DNA of 64,000 nucleotides from Ectobius pallidus (taxonomy: Eukaryota > Arthropoda > Insecta > Blattodea > Ectobiidae). Where the stretch lies: positions 13,880,530 to 13,944,529 of the forward strand of contig CAXKWD010000006.1 in assembly GCA_964059195.1 (NCBI GenBank), in the 5' to 3' direction. This document shows, in pieces, positions 22,656 through 35,500 of this stretch; position 1 is the stretch's first letter; every line of letters starts with the position of its first letter. The position numbers were made by a program, and so were the translations under genes. The notes under the pieces were generated by a model. It was given only the letters and a program-made list of their open reading frames with translations. It ran no database searches and was not told the origin of the DNA.

Positions 22656-23199
22656 AGTAGGGGGAGGTGAGGTTCAGTCCGCGATCCACCGAGGCCGGTC
22701 GGTCGGCAAAACAGAAACAAGCATTATCAATCCTGAATCTATAGCACTAGAGCCATCTGGTGACACCACCCCCACCCCTCTATCATCCCCCTAAACAAAT
22801 TTATAGCAAATATAAGATTTGGTCGGTAAAGCAGAGACCTGCAATACCAACCTTGAAACAATCAAACTAAAAACAATAAATAAAATTAACAAAAATAAAT
22901 AAATGTTATACAAATGAGTTAGGCCCTTATGAATTAATTTTCAACCCCCTAGAGGGGTATTTTAAGAAATAAAAAATAAAAATAATAATTTTAGAATATA
23001 TTATTAATTTGTTTTTCTGACAGAGTAGTAACAAAATTAGATAAATAAATGTTATACAAAAAAGAGTTAGGCCCTTATGAATTAATTTTCAACCCCACTA
23101 GAGGGGTAGTTTTAAGAAATAAAAATAAATATAACTTTTAAAATCCAGTAGTATAATGTTTAGGTGATAGAATTAAGACCATATGATCACCCGTAACAA

Positions 23200-24110
23200 G
23201 AGGGTGGTTTTCACCCCAACTTCCAATCTAACCCATTTAAAATTGTTTATTCGACATATAAACATCTTACAGATTGATAAGAACTATCTGACATGATTTA
23301 CACCCCCAAATTATTTAATTTTATGAGGGGGTGGTTTTTTCAAGGTCATCCAAGTTTTTGCAGATATGGACAACTTGAGCCACTGCAAATCGTCTAGAGG
23401 GTAGTTTTCACCCCCACAACCAATCTAAGCCTTTAAAAATTCTTTTTTCGGCAAATAAACATCTTACAGAACAATATTAACTATCTGACATGATTTCCAC
23501 CCCACAATGATTTAATTTTATGAAGGGGTGGTTTTTCAAGGTCACCCATGTTTTTGCAGATATGAATAACTTGAGCCACTGTAATTCGTCTAGAGGGTAG
23601 TTTGCACCCCCACGACCAATCCAAGCCATTAAAAATTCATTTTTCGACATATAAACATCTTACAGAGTAATATTAACTATCTGACATGATTTACACCCCT
23701 AAATGATTAAATTTTATGAAGGGGTGTTTTTCAAGGTCAACCAAGTTTTTCCACGACTGGACAAATTAAGCCATTATAAATCGTGTAGAGGGTAGTTTTC
23801 ACCCCCTACTTCCAATCTAACCCATTAAAAATTTATTTTTCAACAATAAAAAAATCATACTGAGTGATATCAACCATCTGACATGATTTAAACTCCCAAA
23901 AAGGATTGATTTTATATAAGGGGTCAAACAACTTTTTACACAAATGGACAAATTCACCCATTATAAATCGTCTAGTGGGTGTTTTTTCACCCCCACAACC
24001 AATCTAACCTACAAAAATTTATTTACGATATTAAAAAACGTAGTATGCTATATCAAGAGTCTACACCCCTGGGTAGTTTGCAAAAATGGACAGTTTAAGC
24101 CATTATAAAT
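23200..24110 (+). repeat. ~195-bp tandem array (left arm)
   Basis: Units start with TTTTCACCCC..CCAATCTAA at about 23,211, 23,407, 23,600, 23,797 and 23,986, giving spacings of 188-197 bp. Each carries ATAAACATCTTACAGA, CTATCTGACATGATTTACAC-like and GTCTAGAGGGTAG blocks. The mirror array is at about 35,130-36,040. Confidence 0.85.
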
Positions 24111-24539
24111 GGTTTTCTCCCCTAACGAACTTGCTTTGTTACATCAAATGTATGACATGACTGAATAAGTACCACTTTAGTCAAAGTGAAAATCCTAAAA
24201 ATAAATTAATTTATGACAACGAAGTACTAGTCACAGCCCCAAAAATGAACTCTGATTGGTTGAACTTTTCGTAGTACCCCATACCATTGGAGAGTTATAT
24301 TTTATTTTTGAATATCTATTCCCTCATTATAGGATAGGATGAGAGGACACAAAATGTCTGCAAACAAACAAAAAAAAAAAAAAAAAAAAAACATCTGTAA
24401 GAAAGAGTATGTTGGAACCATTAGGACAAACACAACTCTAAAAGCCTTATCAATACAAAGAAACTGCTTGTAAAATAAGAAAGATGTGGGAAAACACAAC
24501 TGAAAACCAAGTAGGAGATGAAAATATTGTCAACTGTTT

Positions 24540-27500
24540 ATTAAAATAAAATAAAAATAATAAATACATAAATTATGATTGAACATGTACATCGACAGAG
24601 GAAATTAAGCCATTTGTACAATAAAATTACGAAACGAACACGTATCACTAATCAATATGCCAAAGGCAAATACAAAATCCTTATCAATTCAAACAAACTG
24701 TTTTCAACTATCAAAGAAACCGGAGAAAACGTCTACAAAGAAAGGGTATGTTGGAACATTAGGGCCTCATAATAGGTTTTATCAATAAATCATGATTGAA
24801 CATATTATGTAAATAGGGGAAAAGAAATCATTTAAAAATAAAAAAACATGAAACACTAGATCTATTGCTAAACAATATTACAAAGACAACCTAAACACTT
24901 CAACAAACTGATTACAAACAATCAAAGAAATGTCAAAACTTATGATTGAACATATCCAGTAGCCAGAGGAAATTAAATAATTATTTAATTAAAAATCTGA
25001 AATGTATACCTTCAATATGATACTGACAACTCTAGAAACTTTAAAAATTCAAACAAACTGTTTATCAGCTATCAAATAAATAGGAGAAAAGTCTACAAAA
25101 ATGTACAAACAAATGACAAGTACATCTTAACAAGACATACAAAATGTACAAATTGATAGAATATTTGATTTAATACAAGTATTGTGGAATGTGAGAGCCT
25201 CAGAATAGCTTTTATCAATAAAACATGATTGAACATATCCTGTTAACAGAGGAAAATAAAATCATTTATACATTAAAATATGAAACACTATATCTATTGC
25301 TAAACTCTATTACAAAGGCAACCTAAACATATACAGTACAGAGAGGAAATTAAGTAATTAATTATTCTGAAAATCTGAAATGTAGCTATAAGATGGATAG
25401 GTAGATGATGAAAAGGAATGGAAATTTGAGCTATTAGTTTGCCAAGGGTTCGTCTTTTAAGCCTTGTAGATACGTATCACCCACAAAATATGATTCAACA
25501 CGAACATTCATATGACAAGTACACCTTAACAAGAAACACAAATTGCCAAAATTGGTAAAAAACGACGATTTAATTAAGTATTGTGGAACTTGAGAGCCTC
25601 AGAATAAGTTATATCAATAAATCATTATTGAACATATCCTATTAACATAGGAAAATTTAATTTATACATTAAAATGTTAAACATTATATCTATTGCTAAA
25701 CAATATTAGAAAGGCACCCTAAACACTTCAAAAAAAAATTGATTATAAATAGTCAAAGAAATTGCAAAAATTATGATTGAACATATCCAGTCGCGAGAGG
25801 AAATGAAATCATTAATACACTCATTTAAATTCTGAAATGTATACCTTTCAGAAAACTTAAAAAATCTCTAACATAGGTAAATATTAGGACAAACGCAACT
25901 CTAAAAGATTTGTCAGTTTCAACAATATGGTTGTAAACTAACAAAGAAATAAGAAGTATAGAATATATCTAGATGGAGAGGAAAATAAAGACATTTGCTC
26001 ATAAAAATTACGGGACAATCTTACAAACTCCTCTTCAAGACTTGTAGAAAAGTTCAGGATAGTTGAAATTCACAAAACTTGATTCAGCACGTACACCCAC
26101 ATTACAAGGACAACGTAACAAGTCATACAAGCTGTCAAAATTGATAAAATCGGTGATCTAATATAAGTATTGTAGAACATAATCCAATCGACAGAGAAAA
26201 CAAAATCATTAATTCATTTTAAATACGAATTATTTACCTATTACTAAACAATATGACAGTTGCAACTGTAGAAACCTTAACAACTCAAACAAACGATTGT
26301 AAACTATTATAGAAATTCGAAAATTCATCATTGAACAAAAGGAATGTTGCCTATAAAACATGTCTAGCTATGGAGGAAACTAAAGTCATTTATGCATTAA
26401 GAATACAAAGATTATGACAAGTACATCTTAACAAGACATGTAAACTATCAAAATAGGTAAAATAGGTGATCTAATACAAATATTTTGGAACGCGAGAGCC
26501 TCAGAAAAGGTTTTTATTAACACATCATGATTTAACATATCCTGTTACCAGAGGAAATGAAATCATTAATTCATTTTAAAAGTAAAATTTTTATCTATTA
26601 CTAAAGAATATGACAGTGGCAACTCTAAATAAACCTTAACAAACCAAACAAACTGGTTGTAAACTATTAAAAAATTACGAAAATTCATATTTAAACTAAG
26701 GGAATGTATAAAGCTTGTGTAGGGAAATAAAGTCATTTACGCATGAAACAAATTTGAAAAGTGTTCACATATGAAAAAGACATCTCTACAAAGGCTTGTA
26801 GACAGGTTCAGAATAGATTACGTCAGCAAAAACATGATTAAACAAGTACAGCCGACAGAGAAAACGTAAGCATTTATGCATTTAAATGTACATTTATATG
26901 TTAATTGCACCTTAAAGACATACAAATTGGCTGTAAACTAACAAAGAAATGTGACAAATCATCTTTAAACAAAAGTATGAAAAAGCATGTCTAGCTGTCG
27001 AAGAAAATTAAGTAATTTTTTGTATTAAACAATATGAACAGCGTACACATGTGACAAATGCATCCATACAAAGCAATGATTTATTTTAGAGATAGTAATC
27101 TAATACAGGCATATTGATACATGAGAGGCTCAGGATAGATGACTGCAAAACAAGTCCGGTCGATAAAGATATGAAATCGTTTATAGGCTATATTAAAAAT
27201 GTGACAAATGTTTACCTAATACAAAACAATAGTACAAAGACCACTCTAAAAACATAAGGATGTAAAAGAAATTGACTGTAAACTATCTAATAAATAGGAA
27301 AAATCAACTGTAAACAAAGATAATATATAGAAAATGTTTAACAGGAGAGGAAAATAATGTTAATTGTGCATAAAAATGAACATTACCTTAAAAATCCACA
27401 AATCATGATTGAACATATCCAATTGACAGAGGAAATGAAGTCATTTATACATTTAAAATGTGATATGTTTACCTAATTCTAAACAACAGTACAAAGGCTA

Positions 27501-29340
27501 CTCCGATAGTCTTAACAATTCAAACAATGTTGATGTAAATTAAAAAAGAAATGGGAAAAAGCATATTAAACAAAGATAAAATTTAGAACATGTCTAGCTA
27601 GAGAAGAAAATAAGGTCAAGTTATGCATAAAAATTGGAAAAAAAATATGAAATAAATCCCCAACTTATGATTGAACATAACGTCAGCAAAATAATATGAC
27701 AATGCCCACCTAAAAAAGACACAAGTTGATTGTAAAATATCAAACAGACAAATAAAAAATGGTAATGTATATTTGCTATATTAGGCGTTTGATATAAACT
27801 GGAACATGATTAGTTGGTAGCCAAGGATGGTGTAAGGTTACAAGAATGTAAACGTAAACATGAATATGAACGTAAACGTGAATGTGAACGTAAACGTTAA
27901 CGTGATCGTCAACGTCAACGTAAACGTAATCGTAAACGTAAACGTGAATGTGAACGTAAATGCAAACATGAACGTGAACGGATACCTTTAAATTGTGAAA
28001 TATTTACCTATTACTAAACAATACAACAGAGGCAACTCTAATAGTCTTAAGAATTCAAACAATGTGGATGCAAATTAACAAAGAAATAGGGAAAATCATC
28101 TGTAAACAAAGGATGTAAATAGAATATGTCTAACTAGAGAGGCAAATAATATCAGTTGTGCACAAAAAATAAAAATTACGTAAAAATCCTCAATTCGTGA
28201 TAGAACAAACCCAATTGACAGAGGAAAAGAAGTCATTTATGCATTAAAAATGTGAAATGAATACCTATTACTAAAGAATAGGACTAACGCAACCCTAAAA
28301 GTTTTATCAATTTAAATAATGTGACCGCTAATTAACAAAAGAAATAGAAAAACACAACTAAACATAAACGGAATATATAGAACCTGTCTAGCAGGAGATG
28401 CAAATATTATCAATTGTGCATTGAAATGATGAAAAATTACTAAATTAATCCACAAATCCTTATTGAACATGTCCATCGACAGAGGAATTGAAGCCATACA
28501 TGATTATGAAAAGTACACCTTTCACTAAACAAAATGACATAGGCTATTCCAAAAGACTTATCAATTCAAACAATCTTGTTGTCAACTATAAAGAAATAGG
28601 GAAAACATATTAAACAAAGAGATCATTTAGAACATGTCTAGGTATAGAGAAAAATAATGTCAATTGTGCATAAAAATTGAAAAAAAAAAGCGAAATAAAT
28701 CTATAACTTATGATTGAACTTCAACGCCTGCCAGGAAATAAAGAATTTGATACATTTAATTTGTGAAATTTTTACTTATTACTAAACAATACAACAGGGG
28801 CGACTATAATAGTCTGAACAATTCAAACAATGTGGATATAAATTAGCAAAGAAATAGGGAAAATCATCTGTAAACAAAGGAAGTATATAGAATAAGTTTA
28901 GTCAGAGAGGAAAATAATGTCAGTTGTGCATAAAAAATGATAATCACGTAAAAAAATGCACAAATCATGACTGAACACGTCCAATTGACAGAGGAAATGA
29001 TGTAATTTATACAATTAAAATGTGAAATGTTTGCGTATTACTAAACAATAGGACACACGCAACTATAGAAGCCTTAAAAATTGAAACAGTCAGGCTGCAA
29101 ACAAAGGGAATATATAGAACGTGTCTAGCAGGAGATGAAAATATTATCAGTTGAGCTAAAAAAATGTAGAAAAAATACTAAATTAATCCACAAAACATGA
29201 TTGAATATGTCCTTCGGCAGAGGAAATGAGGTGATTTATACATTTAAAATTACAAATAGTACACCTCTCACTAAACAAAATGATATAGGCCATTCCAAAA
29301 GCCTTATCAATGCCAACAATCTTGTCAACTGTCAAAATAA
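24540..29340 (+). repeat. ~250-bp degenerate tandem array (left arm)
   Basis: Each unit contains, in order, ATGATTGAACAT..CC, GACAGAGGAAAT, TCATTTATACATT, ATTACTAAACAAT, CAATTCAAACAA, CAAAGAAATAGG, and AACATGTCTAGC..GAGAGGAAAATAA. Anchor copies are seen at about 24,577, 24,792, 24,942, 25,225, 25,773, 26,520, 27,406, 28,198, 28,460, 28,708, 28,967 and 29,198. Units are diverged from each other much more than the two arms are. Confidence 0.85.
27843..27985 (+). repeat. ACGTNA hexamer array (left arm)
   Basis: About 23 six-base units of the form AACGTA/AACGTG/AACATG, CpG-rich against a very AT-rich background. It interrupts the ~250-bp array and is mirrored at 31,002-31,144. Confidence 0.9.
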
Positions 29341-29478
29341 GATTTAGATAGGTAAAACAGAGACCTGCATTAACATGAATTGAAATAAATAAACGGAATA
29401 TTGATAACAAAGATCTCTCCATTAATCCTCATCCTCAAAAGGTTTTCCATAGTTCATTGCTAGTGTGCAGCGCCATAT

Positions 29479-29508
29479 GACATTACCACCTTCTCTCTCT
29501 CTCCTAAA
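29479..29508. other. unpaired centre of the giant palindrome
   Basis: Between arm ends GCTAGTGTG.AGCG and its complement lie about 30 bases with a CT-rich tract (TTCTCTCTCTCTCC). This is the only part without a partner strand sequence and would be the loop of a 7-kb hairpin. Confidence 0.8.
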
Positions 29509-32500
29509 ATATAGCGCTACACACTAGCAATGAACTATGGAAAACCTTTTGAGGATGAGGATTAATGGAGAGATCTTTGTTATCAATATTCCGTTTATTT
29601 ATTTCAATTCATGTTAATGCAGGTCTCTGTTTTACCTATCTAAATCTTATTTTGACAGTTGACAAGATTGTTGGCATTGATAAGGCTTTTGGAATGGCCT
29701 ATATCATTTTGTTTAGTGAGAGGTGTACTATTTGTAATTTTAAATGTATAAATCACCTCATTTCCTCTGCCGAAGGACATATTCAATCATGTTTTGTGGA
29801 TTAATTTAGTATTTTTTCTACATTTTTTTAGCTCAACTGATAATATTTTCATCTCCTGCTAGACACGTTCTATATATTCCCTTTGTTTGCAGCCTGACTG
29901 TTTCAATTTTTAAGGCTTCTAGAGTTGCGTGTGTCCTATTGTTTAGTAATACGCAAACATTTCACATTTTAATTGTATAAATTACATCATTTCCTCTGTC
30001 AATTGGACGTGTTCAGTCATGATTTGTGCATTTTTTTACGTGATTATCATTTTTTATGCACAACTGACATTATTTTCCTCTCTGACTAAACTTATTCTAT
30101 ATACTTCCTTTGTTTACAGATGATTTTCCCTATTTCTTTGCTAATTTATATCCACATTGTTTGAATTGTTCAGACTATTATAGTCGCCCCTGTTGTATTG
30201 TTTAGTAATAAGTAAAAATTTCACAAATTAAATGTATCAAATTCTTTATTTCCTGGCAGGCGTTGAAGTTCAATCATAAGTTATAGATTTATTTCGCTTT
30301 TTTTTTCAATTTTTATGCACAATTGACATTATTTTTCTCTATACCTAGACATGTTCTAAATGATCTCTTTGTTTAATATGTTTTCCCTATTTCTTTATAG
30401 TTGACAACAAGATTGTTTGAATTGATAAGTCTTTTGGAATAGCCTATGTCATTTTGTTTAGTGAAAGGTGTACTTTTCATAATCATGTATGGCTTCAATT
30501 CCTCTGTCGATGGACATGTTCAATAAGGATTTGTGGATTAATTTAGTAATTTTTCATCATTTCAATGCACAATTGATAATATTTGCATCTCCTGCTAGAC
30601 AGGTTCTATATATTCCGTTTATGTTTAGTTGTGTTTTTCTATTTCTTTTGTTAATTAGCGGTCACATTATTTAAATTGATAAAACTTTTAGGGTTGCGTT
30701 AGTCCTATTCTTTAGTAATAGGTATTCATTTCACATTTTTAATGCATAAATGACTTCTTTTCCTCTGTCAATTGGGTTTGTTCTATCACGAATTGTGGAT
30801 TTTTACGTAATTTTTATTTTTTGTGCACAACTGATATTATTTGCCTCTCTAGTTAGACATATTCTATTTACATCCTTTGTTTACAGATGATTTTCCCTAT
30901 TTCTTTGTTAATTTGCATCCACATTGTTTGAATTCTTAAGACTATTAGAGTTGCCTCTGTTGTATTGTTTAGTAATAGGTAAATATTTCACAATTTAAAG
31001 GTATCCGTTCACGTTCATGTTTGCATTTACGTTCACATTCACGTTTACGTTTACGATTACGTTTACGTTGACGTTGACGATCACGTTAACGTTTACGTTC
31101 ACATTCACGTTTACGTTCATATTCATGTTTACGTTTACATTCTTGTAACCTTACACCATCCTTGGCTACCAACTAATCATGTTCCAGTTTATATCAAACG
31201 CCTAATATAGCAAATATACATTACCATTTTTTATTTGTCTGTTTGATATTTTACAATCAACTTGTGTCTTTTTTAGGTGGGCATTGTCATATTATTTTGC
31301 TGACGTTATGTTCAATCATAAGTTGGGGATTTATTTCATATTTTTTTTCCAATTTTTATGCATAACTTGACCTTATTTTCTTCTCTAGCTAGACATGTTC
31401 TAAATTTTATCTTTCTTTAATATGCTTTTTCCTACTTCTTTGTAATTTACATCCACATTGTTTGAATTGTTAAGACTATTGGAGTAGCCTTTGTACTATT
31501 GTTGAGAATTAGGTAAACATTAAACATTTTAAATGTATAAATGACTTCATTTCCTCTGTCAATTGGATATGTTCAATCATGATTTGTGAATTTATTTAAT
31601 AATTTTTAAATTTTTATGTAAAATTGACATTATTTTCCTCTCCATCTAGACATGTTCTAAATATTATCTTTGTTTAATATGCTTTTTCCCATTTCTTTTT
31701 TTAATTTACATCAACATTGTTTGAATTGTTAAGACTATCGGAGTAGCCTTTGTACTGTTGTTTAGAATTAGGTAAACATATCACATTTTAAATGTATAAA
31801 TGACTTCATTTCCTCTGTCAATTGGATATGTTCAATCATGATTTGTGGATTTTTAAGGTAATTTTCATTTTTATGCACAATTAACATTATTTTCCTCTCC
31901 TGTTAAACATTTTCTATATATTATCTTTGTTTACAGTTGATTTTTCCTATTTATTAGATAGTTTACAGTCAATTTCTTTTACATCCTTATGTTTTTAGAG
32001 TGGTCTTTGTACTATTGTTTTGTATTACGTAAACATTTGTCACATTTTTAATATAGCCTATAAACGATTTCATATCTTTATCGACCGGACTTGTTTTGCA
32101 GTCATCTATCCTGAGCCTCTCATGTATCAATATGCCTGTATTAGATTACTATCTCTAAAATAAATCATTGCTTTGTATGGATGCATTTGTCACATGTGTA
32201 CGCTGTTCATATTGTTTAATACAAAAAATTACTTAATTTTCTTCGACAGCTAGACATGCTTTTTCATACTTTTGTTTAAAGATGATTTGTCACATTTCTT
32301 TGTTAGTTTACAGCCAATTTGTATGTCTTTAAGGTGCAATTAACATATAAATGTACATTTAAATGCATAAATGCTTACGTTTTCTCTGTCGGCTGTACTT
32401 GTTTAATCATGTTTTTGCTGACGTAATCTATTCTGAACCTGTCTACAAGCCTTTGTAGAGATGTCTTTTTCATATGTGAACACTTTTCAAATTTGTTTCA

Positions 32501-35500
32501 TGCGTAAATGACTTTATTTCCCTACACAAGCTTTATACATTCCCTTAGTTTAAATATGAATTTTCGTAATTTTTTAATAGTTTACAACCAGTTTGTTTGG
32601 TTTGTTAAGGTTTATTTAGAGTTGCCACTGTCATATTCTTTAGTAATAGATAAAAATTTTACTTTTAAAATGAATTAATGATTTCATTTCCTCTGGTAAC
32701 AGGATATGTTAAATCATGATGTGTTAATAAAAACCTTTTCTGAGGCTCTCGCGTTCCAAAATATTTGTATTAGATCACCTATTTTACCTATTTTGATAGT
32801 TTACATGTCTTGTTAAGATGTACTTGTCATAATCTTTGTATTCTTAATGCATAAATGACTTTAGTTTCCTCCATAGCTAGACATGTTTTATAGGCTACAT
32901 TCCTTTTGTTCAATGATGAATTTTCGAATTTCTATAATAGTTTACAATCGTTTGTTTGAGTTGTTAAGGTTTCTACAGTTGCAACTGTCATATTGTTTAG
33001 TAATAGGTAAATAATTCGTATTTAAAATGAATTAATGATTTTGTTTTCTCTGTCGATTGGATTATGTTCTACAATACTTATATTAGATCACCGATTTTAT
33101 CAATTTTGACAGCTTGTATGACTTGTTACGTTGTCCTTGTAATGTGGGTGTACGTGCTGAATCAAGTTTTGTGAATTTCAACTATCCTGAACTTTTCTAC
33201 AAGTCTTGAAGAGGACTTTGTAAGATTGTCCCGTAATTTTTATGAGCAAATGTCTTTATTTTCCTCTCCATCTAGATATATTCTATACTTCTTATTTCTT
33301 TGTTAGTTTACAACCATATTGTTGAAACTGACAAATCTTTTAGAGTTGCGTTTGTCCTAATATTTACCTATGTTAGAGATTTTTTAAGTTTTCTGAAAGG
33401 TATACATTTCAGAATTTAAATGAGTGTATTAATGATTTCATTTCCTCTCGCGACTGGATATGTTCAATCATAATTTTTGCAATTTCTTTGACTATTTATA
33501 ATCAATTTTTTTTGAAGTGTTTAGGGTGCCTTTCTAATATTGTTTAGCAATAGATATAATGTTTAACATTTTAATGTATAAATTAAATTTTCCTATGTTA
33601 ATAGGATATGTTCAATAATGATTTATTGATATAACTTATTCTGAGGCTCTCAAGTTCCACAATACTTAATTAAATCGTCGTTTTTTACCAATTTTGGCAA
33701 TTTGTGTTTCTTGTTAAGGTGTACTTGTCATATGAATGTTCGTGTTGAATCATATTTTGTGGGTGATACGTATCTACAAGGCTTAAAAGACGAACCCTTG
33801 GCAAACTAATAGCTCAAATTTCCATTCCTTTTCATCATCTACCTATCCATCTTATAGCTACATTTCAGATTTTCAGAATAATTAATTACTTAATTTCCTC
33901 TCTGTACTGTATATGTTTAGGTTGCCTTTGTAATAGAGTTTAGCAATAGATATAGTGTTTCATATTTTAATGTATAAATGATTTTATTTTCCTCTGTTAA
34001 CAGGATATGTTCAATCATGTTTTATTGATAAAAGCTATTCTGAGGCTCTCACATTCCACAATACTTGTATTAAATCAAATATTCTATCAATTTGTACATT
34101 TTGTATGTCTTGTTAAGATGTACTTGTCATTTGTTTGTACATTTTTGTAGACTTTTCTCCTATTTATTTGATAGCTGATAAACAGTTTGTTTGAATTTTT
34201 AAAGTTTCTAGAGTTGTCAGTATCATATTGAAGGTATACATTTCAGATTTTTAATTAAATAATTATTTAATTTCCTCTGGCTACTGGATATGTTCAATCA
34301 TAAGTTTTGACATTTCTTTGATTGTTTGTAATCAGTTTGTTGAAGTGTTTAGGTTGTCTTTGTAATATTGTTTAGCAATAGATCTAGTGTTTCATGTTTT
34401 TTTATTTTTAAATGATTTCTTTTCCCCTATTTACATAATATGTTCAATCATGATTTATTGATAAAACCTATTATGAGGCCCTAATGTTCCAACATACCCT
34501 TTCTTTGTAGACGTTTTCTCCGGTTTCTTTGATAGTTGAAAACAGTTTGTTTGAATTGATAAGGATTTTGTATTTGCCTTTGGCATATTGATTAGTGATA
34601 CGTGTTCGTTTCGTAATTTTATTGTACAAATGGCTTAATTTCCTCTGTCGATGTACATGTTCAATCATAATTTATGTATTTATTATTTTTATTTTATTTT
34701 AATAAACAGTTGACAATATTTTCATCTCCTACTTGGTTTTCAGTTGTGTTTTCCCACATCTTTCTTATTTTACAAGCAAATTCTTTGTATTGATAAGGCT
34801 TTTAGAGTTGTGTTTGTCCTAATGGTTCCAACATACTCTTTCTTACAGATGTTTTTTTTTTTTTTTTTTTTGTTTGTTTGCAGACATTTTGTGTCCTCTC
34901 ATCCTATCCTATAATGAGGGAATAGATATTCAAAAATAAAATATAACTCTCCAATGGTATGGGGTACTACGAAAAGTTCAACCAATCAGAGTTCATTTTT
35001 GGGGCTGTGACTAGTACTTCGTTGTCATAAATTAATTTATTTTTAGGATTTTCACTTTGACTAAAGTGGTACTTATTCAGTCATGTCATACATTTGATGT
35101 AACAAAGCAAGTTCGTTAGGGGAGAAAACCATTTATAATGGCTTAAACTGTCCATTTTTGCAAACTACCCAGGGGTGTAGACTCTTGATATAGCATACTA
35201 CGTTTTTTAATATCGTAAATAAATTTTTGTAGGTTAGATTGGTTGTGGGGGTGAAAAAACACCCACTAGACGATTTATAATGGGTGAATTTGTCCATTTG
35301 TGTAAAAAGTTGTTTGACCCCTTATATAAAATCAATCCTTTTTGGGAGTTTAAATCATGTCAGATGGTTGATATCACTCAGTATGATTTTTTTATTGTTG
35401 AAAAATAAATTTTTAATGGGTTAGATTGGAAGTAGGGGGTGAAAACTACCCTCTACACGATTTATAATGGCTTAATTTGTCCAGTCGTGGAAAAACTTGG

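Larger units (their letters stand above)
22656..29478 (+). repeat. left arm of the giant palindrome
   Basis: Order from the outside: terminus and GGTCGGNAAANCAGA motif (about 22,707 and 22,820), ~140-bp duplicate (22,880-23,130), ~195-bp array (23,200-24,110), an A-rich tract (24,368-24,390), the ~250-bp degenerate array (24,540-29,340), and a final copy of the terminal-type motif AGGTAAAACAGAGACCTGCA at about 29,353. Confidence 0.9.

Noticed and set aside
27843..27985. CRISPR-like or telomere-like array
   Set aside because: Units are six-base degenerate hexamers without spacers and do not match the TTAGG arthropod telomere repeat.
29183..29804. Pair of identical 79-codon ORFs (and pairs at 28,312/30,489 and 24,575/34,471)
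   Set aside because: Identity comes from palindrome arms; the ORFs lie in degenerate satellite units with no domain and are not conserved from unit to unit.
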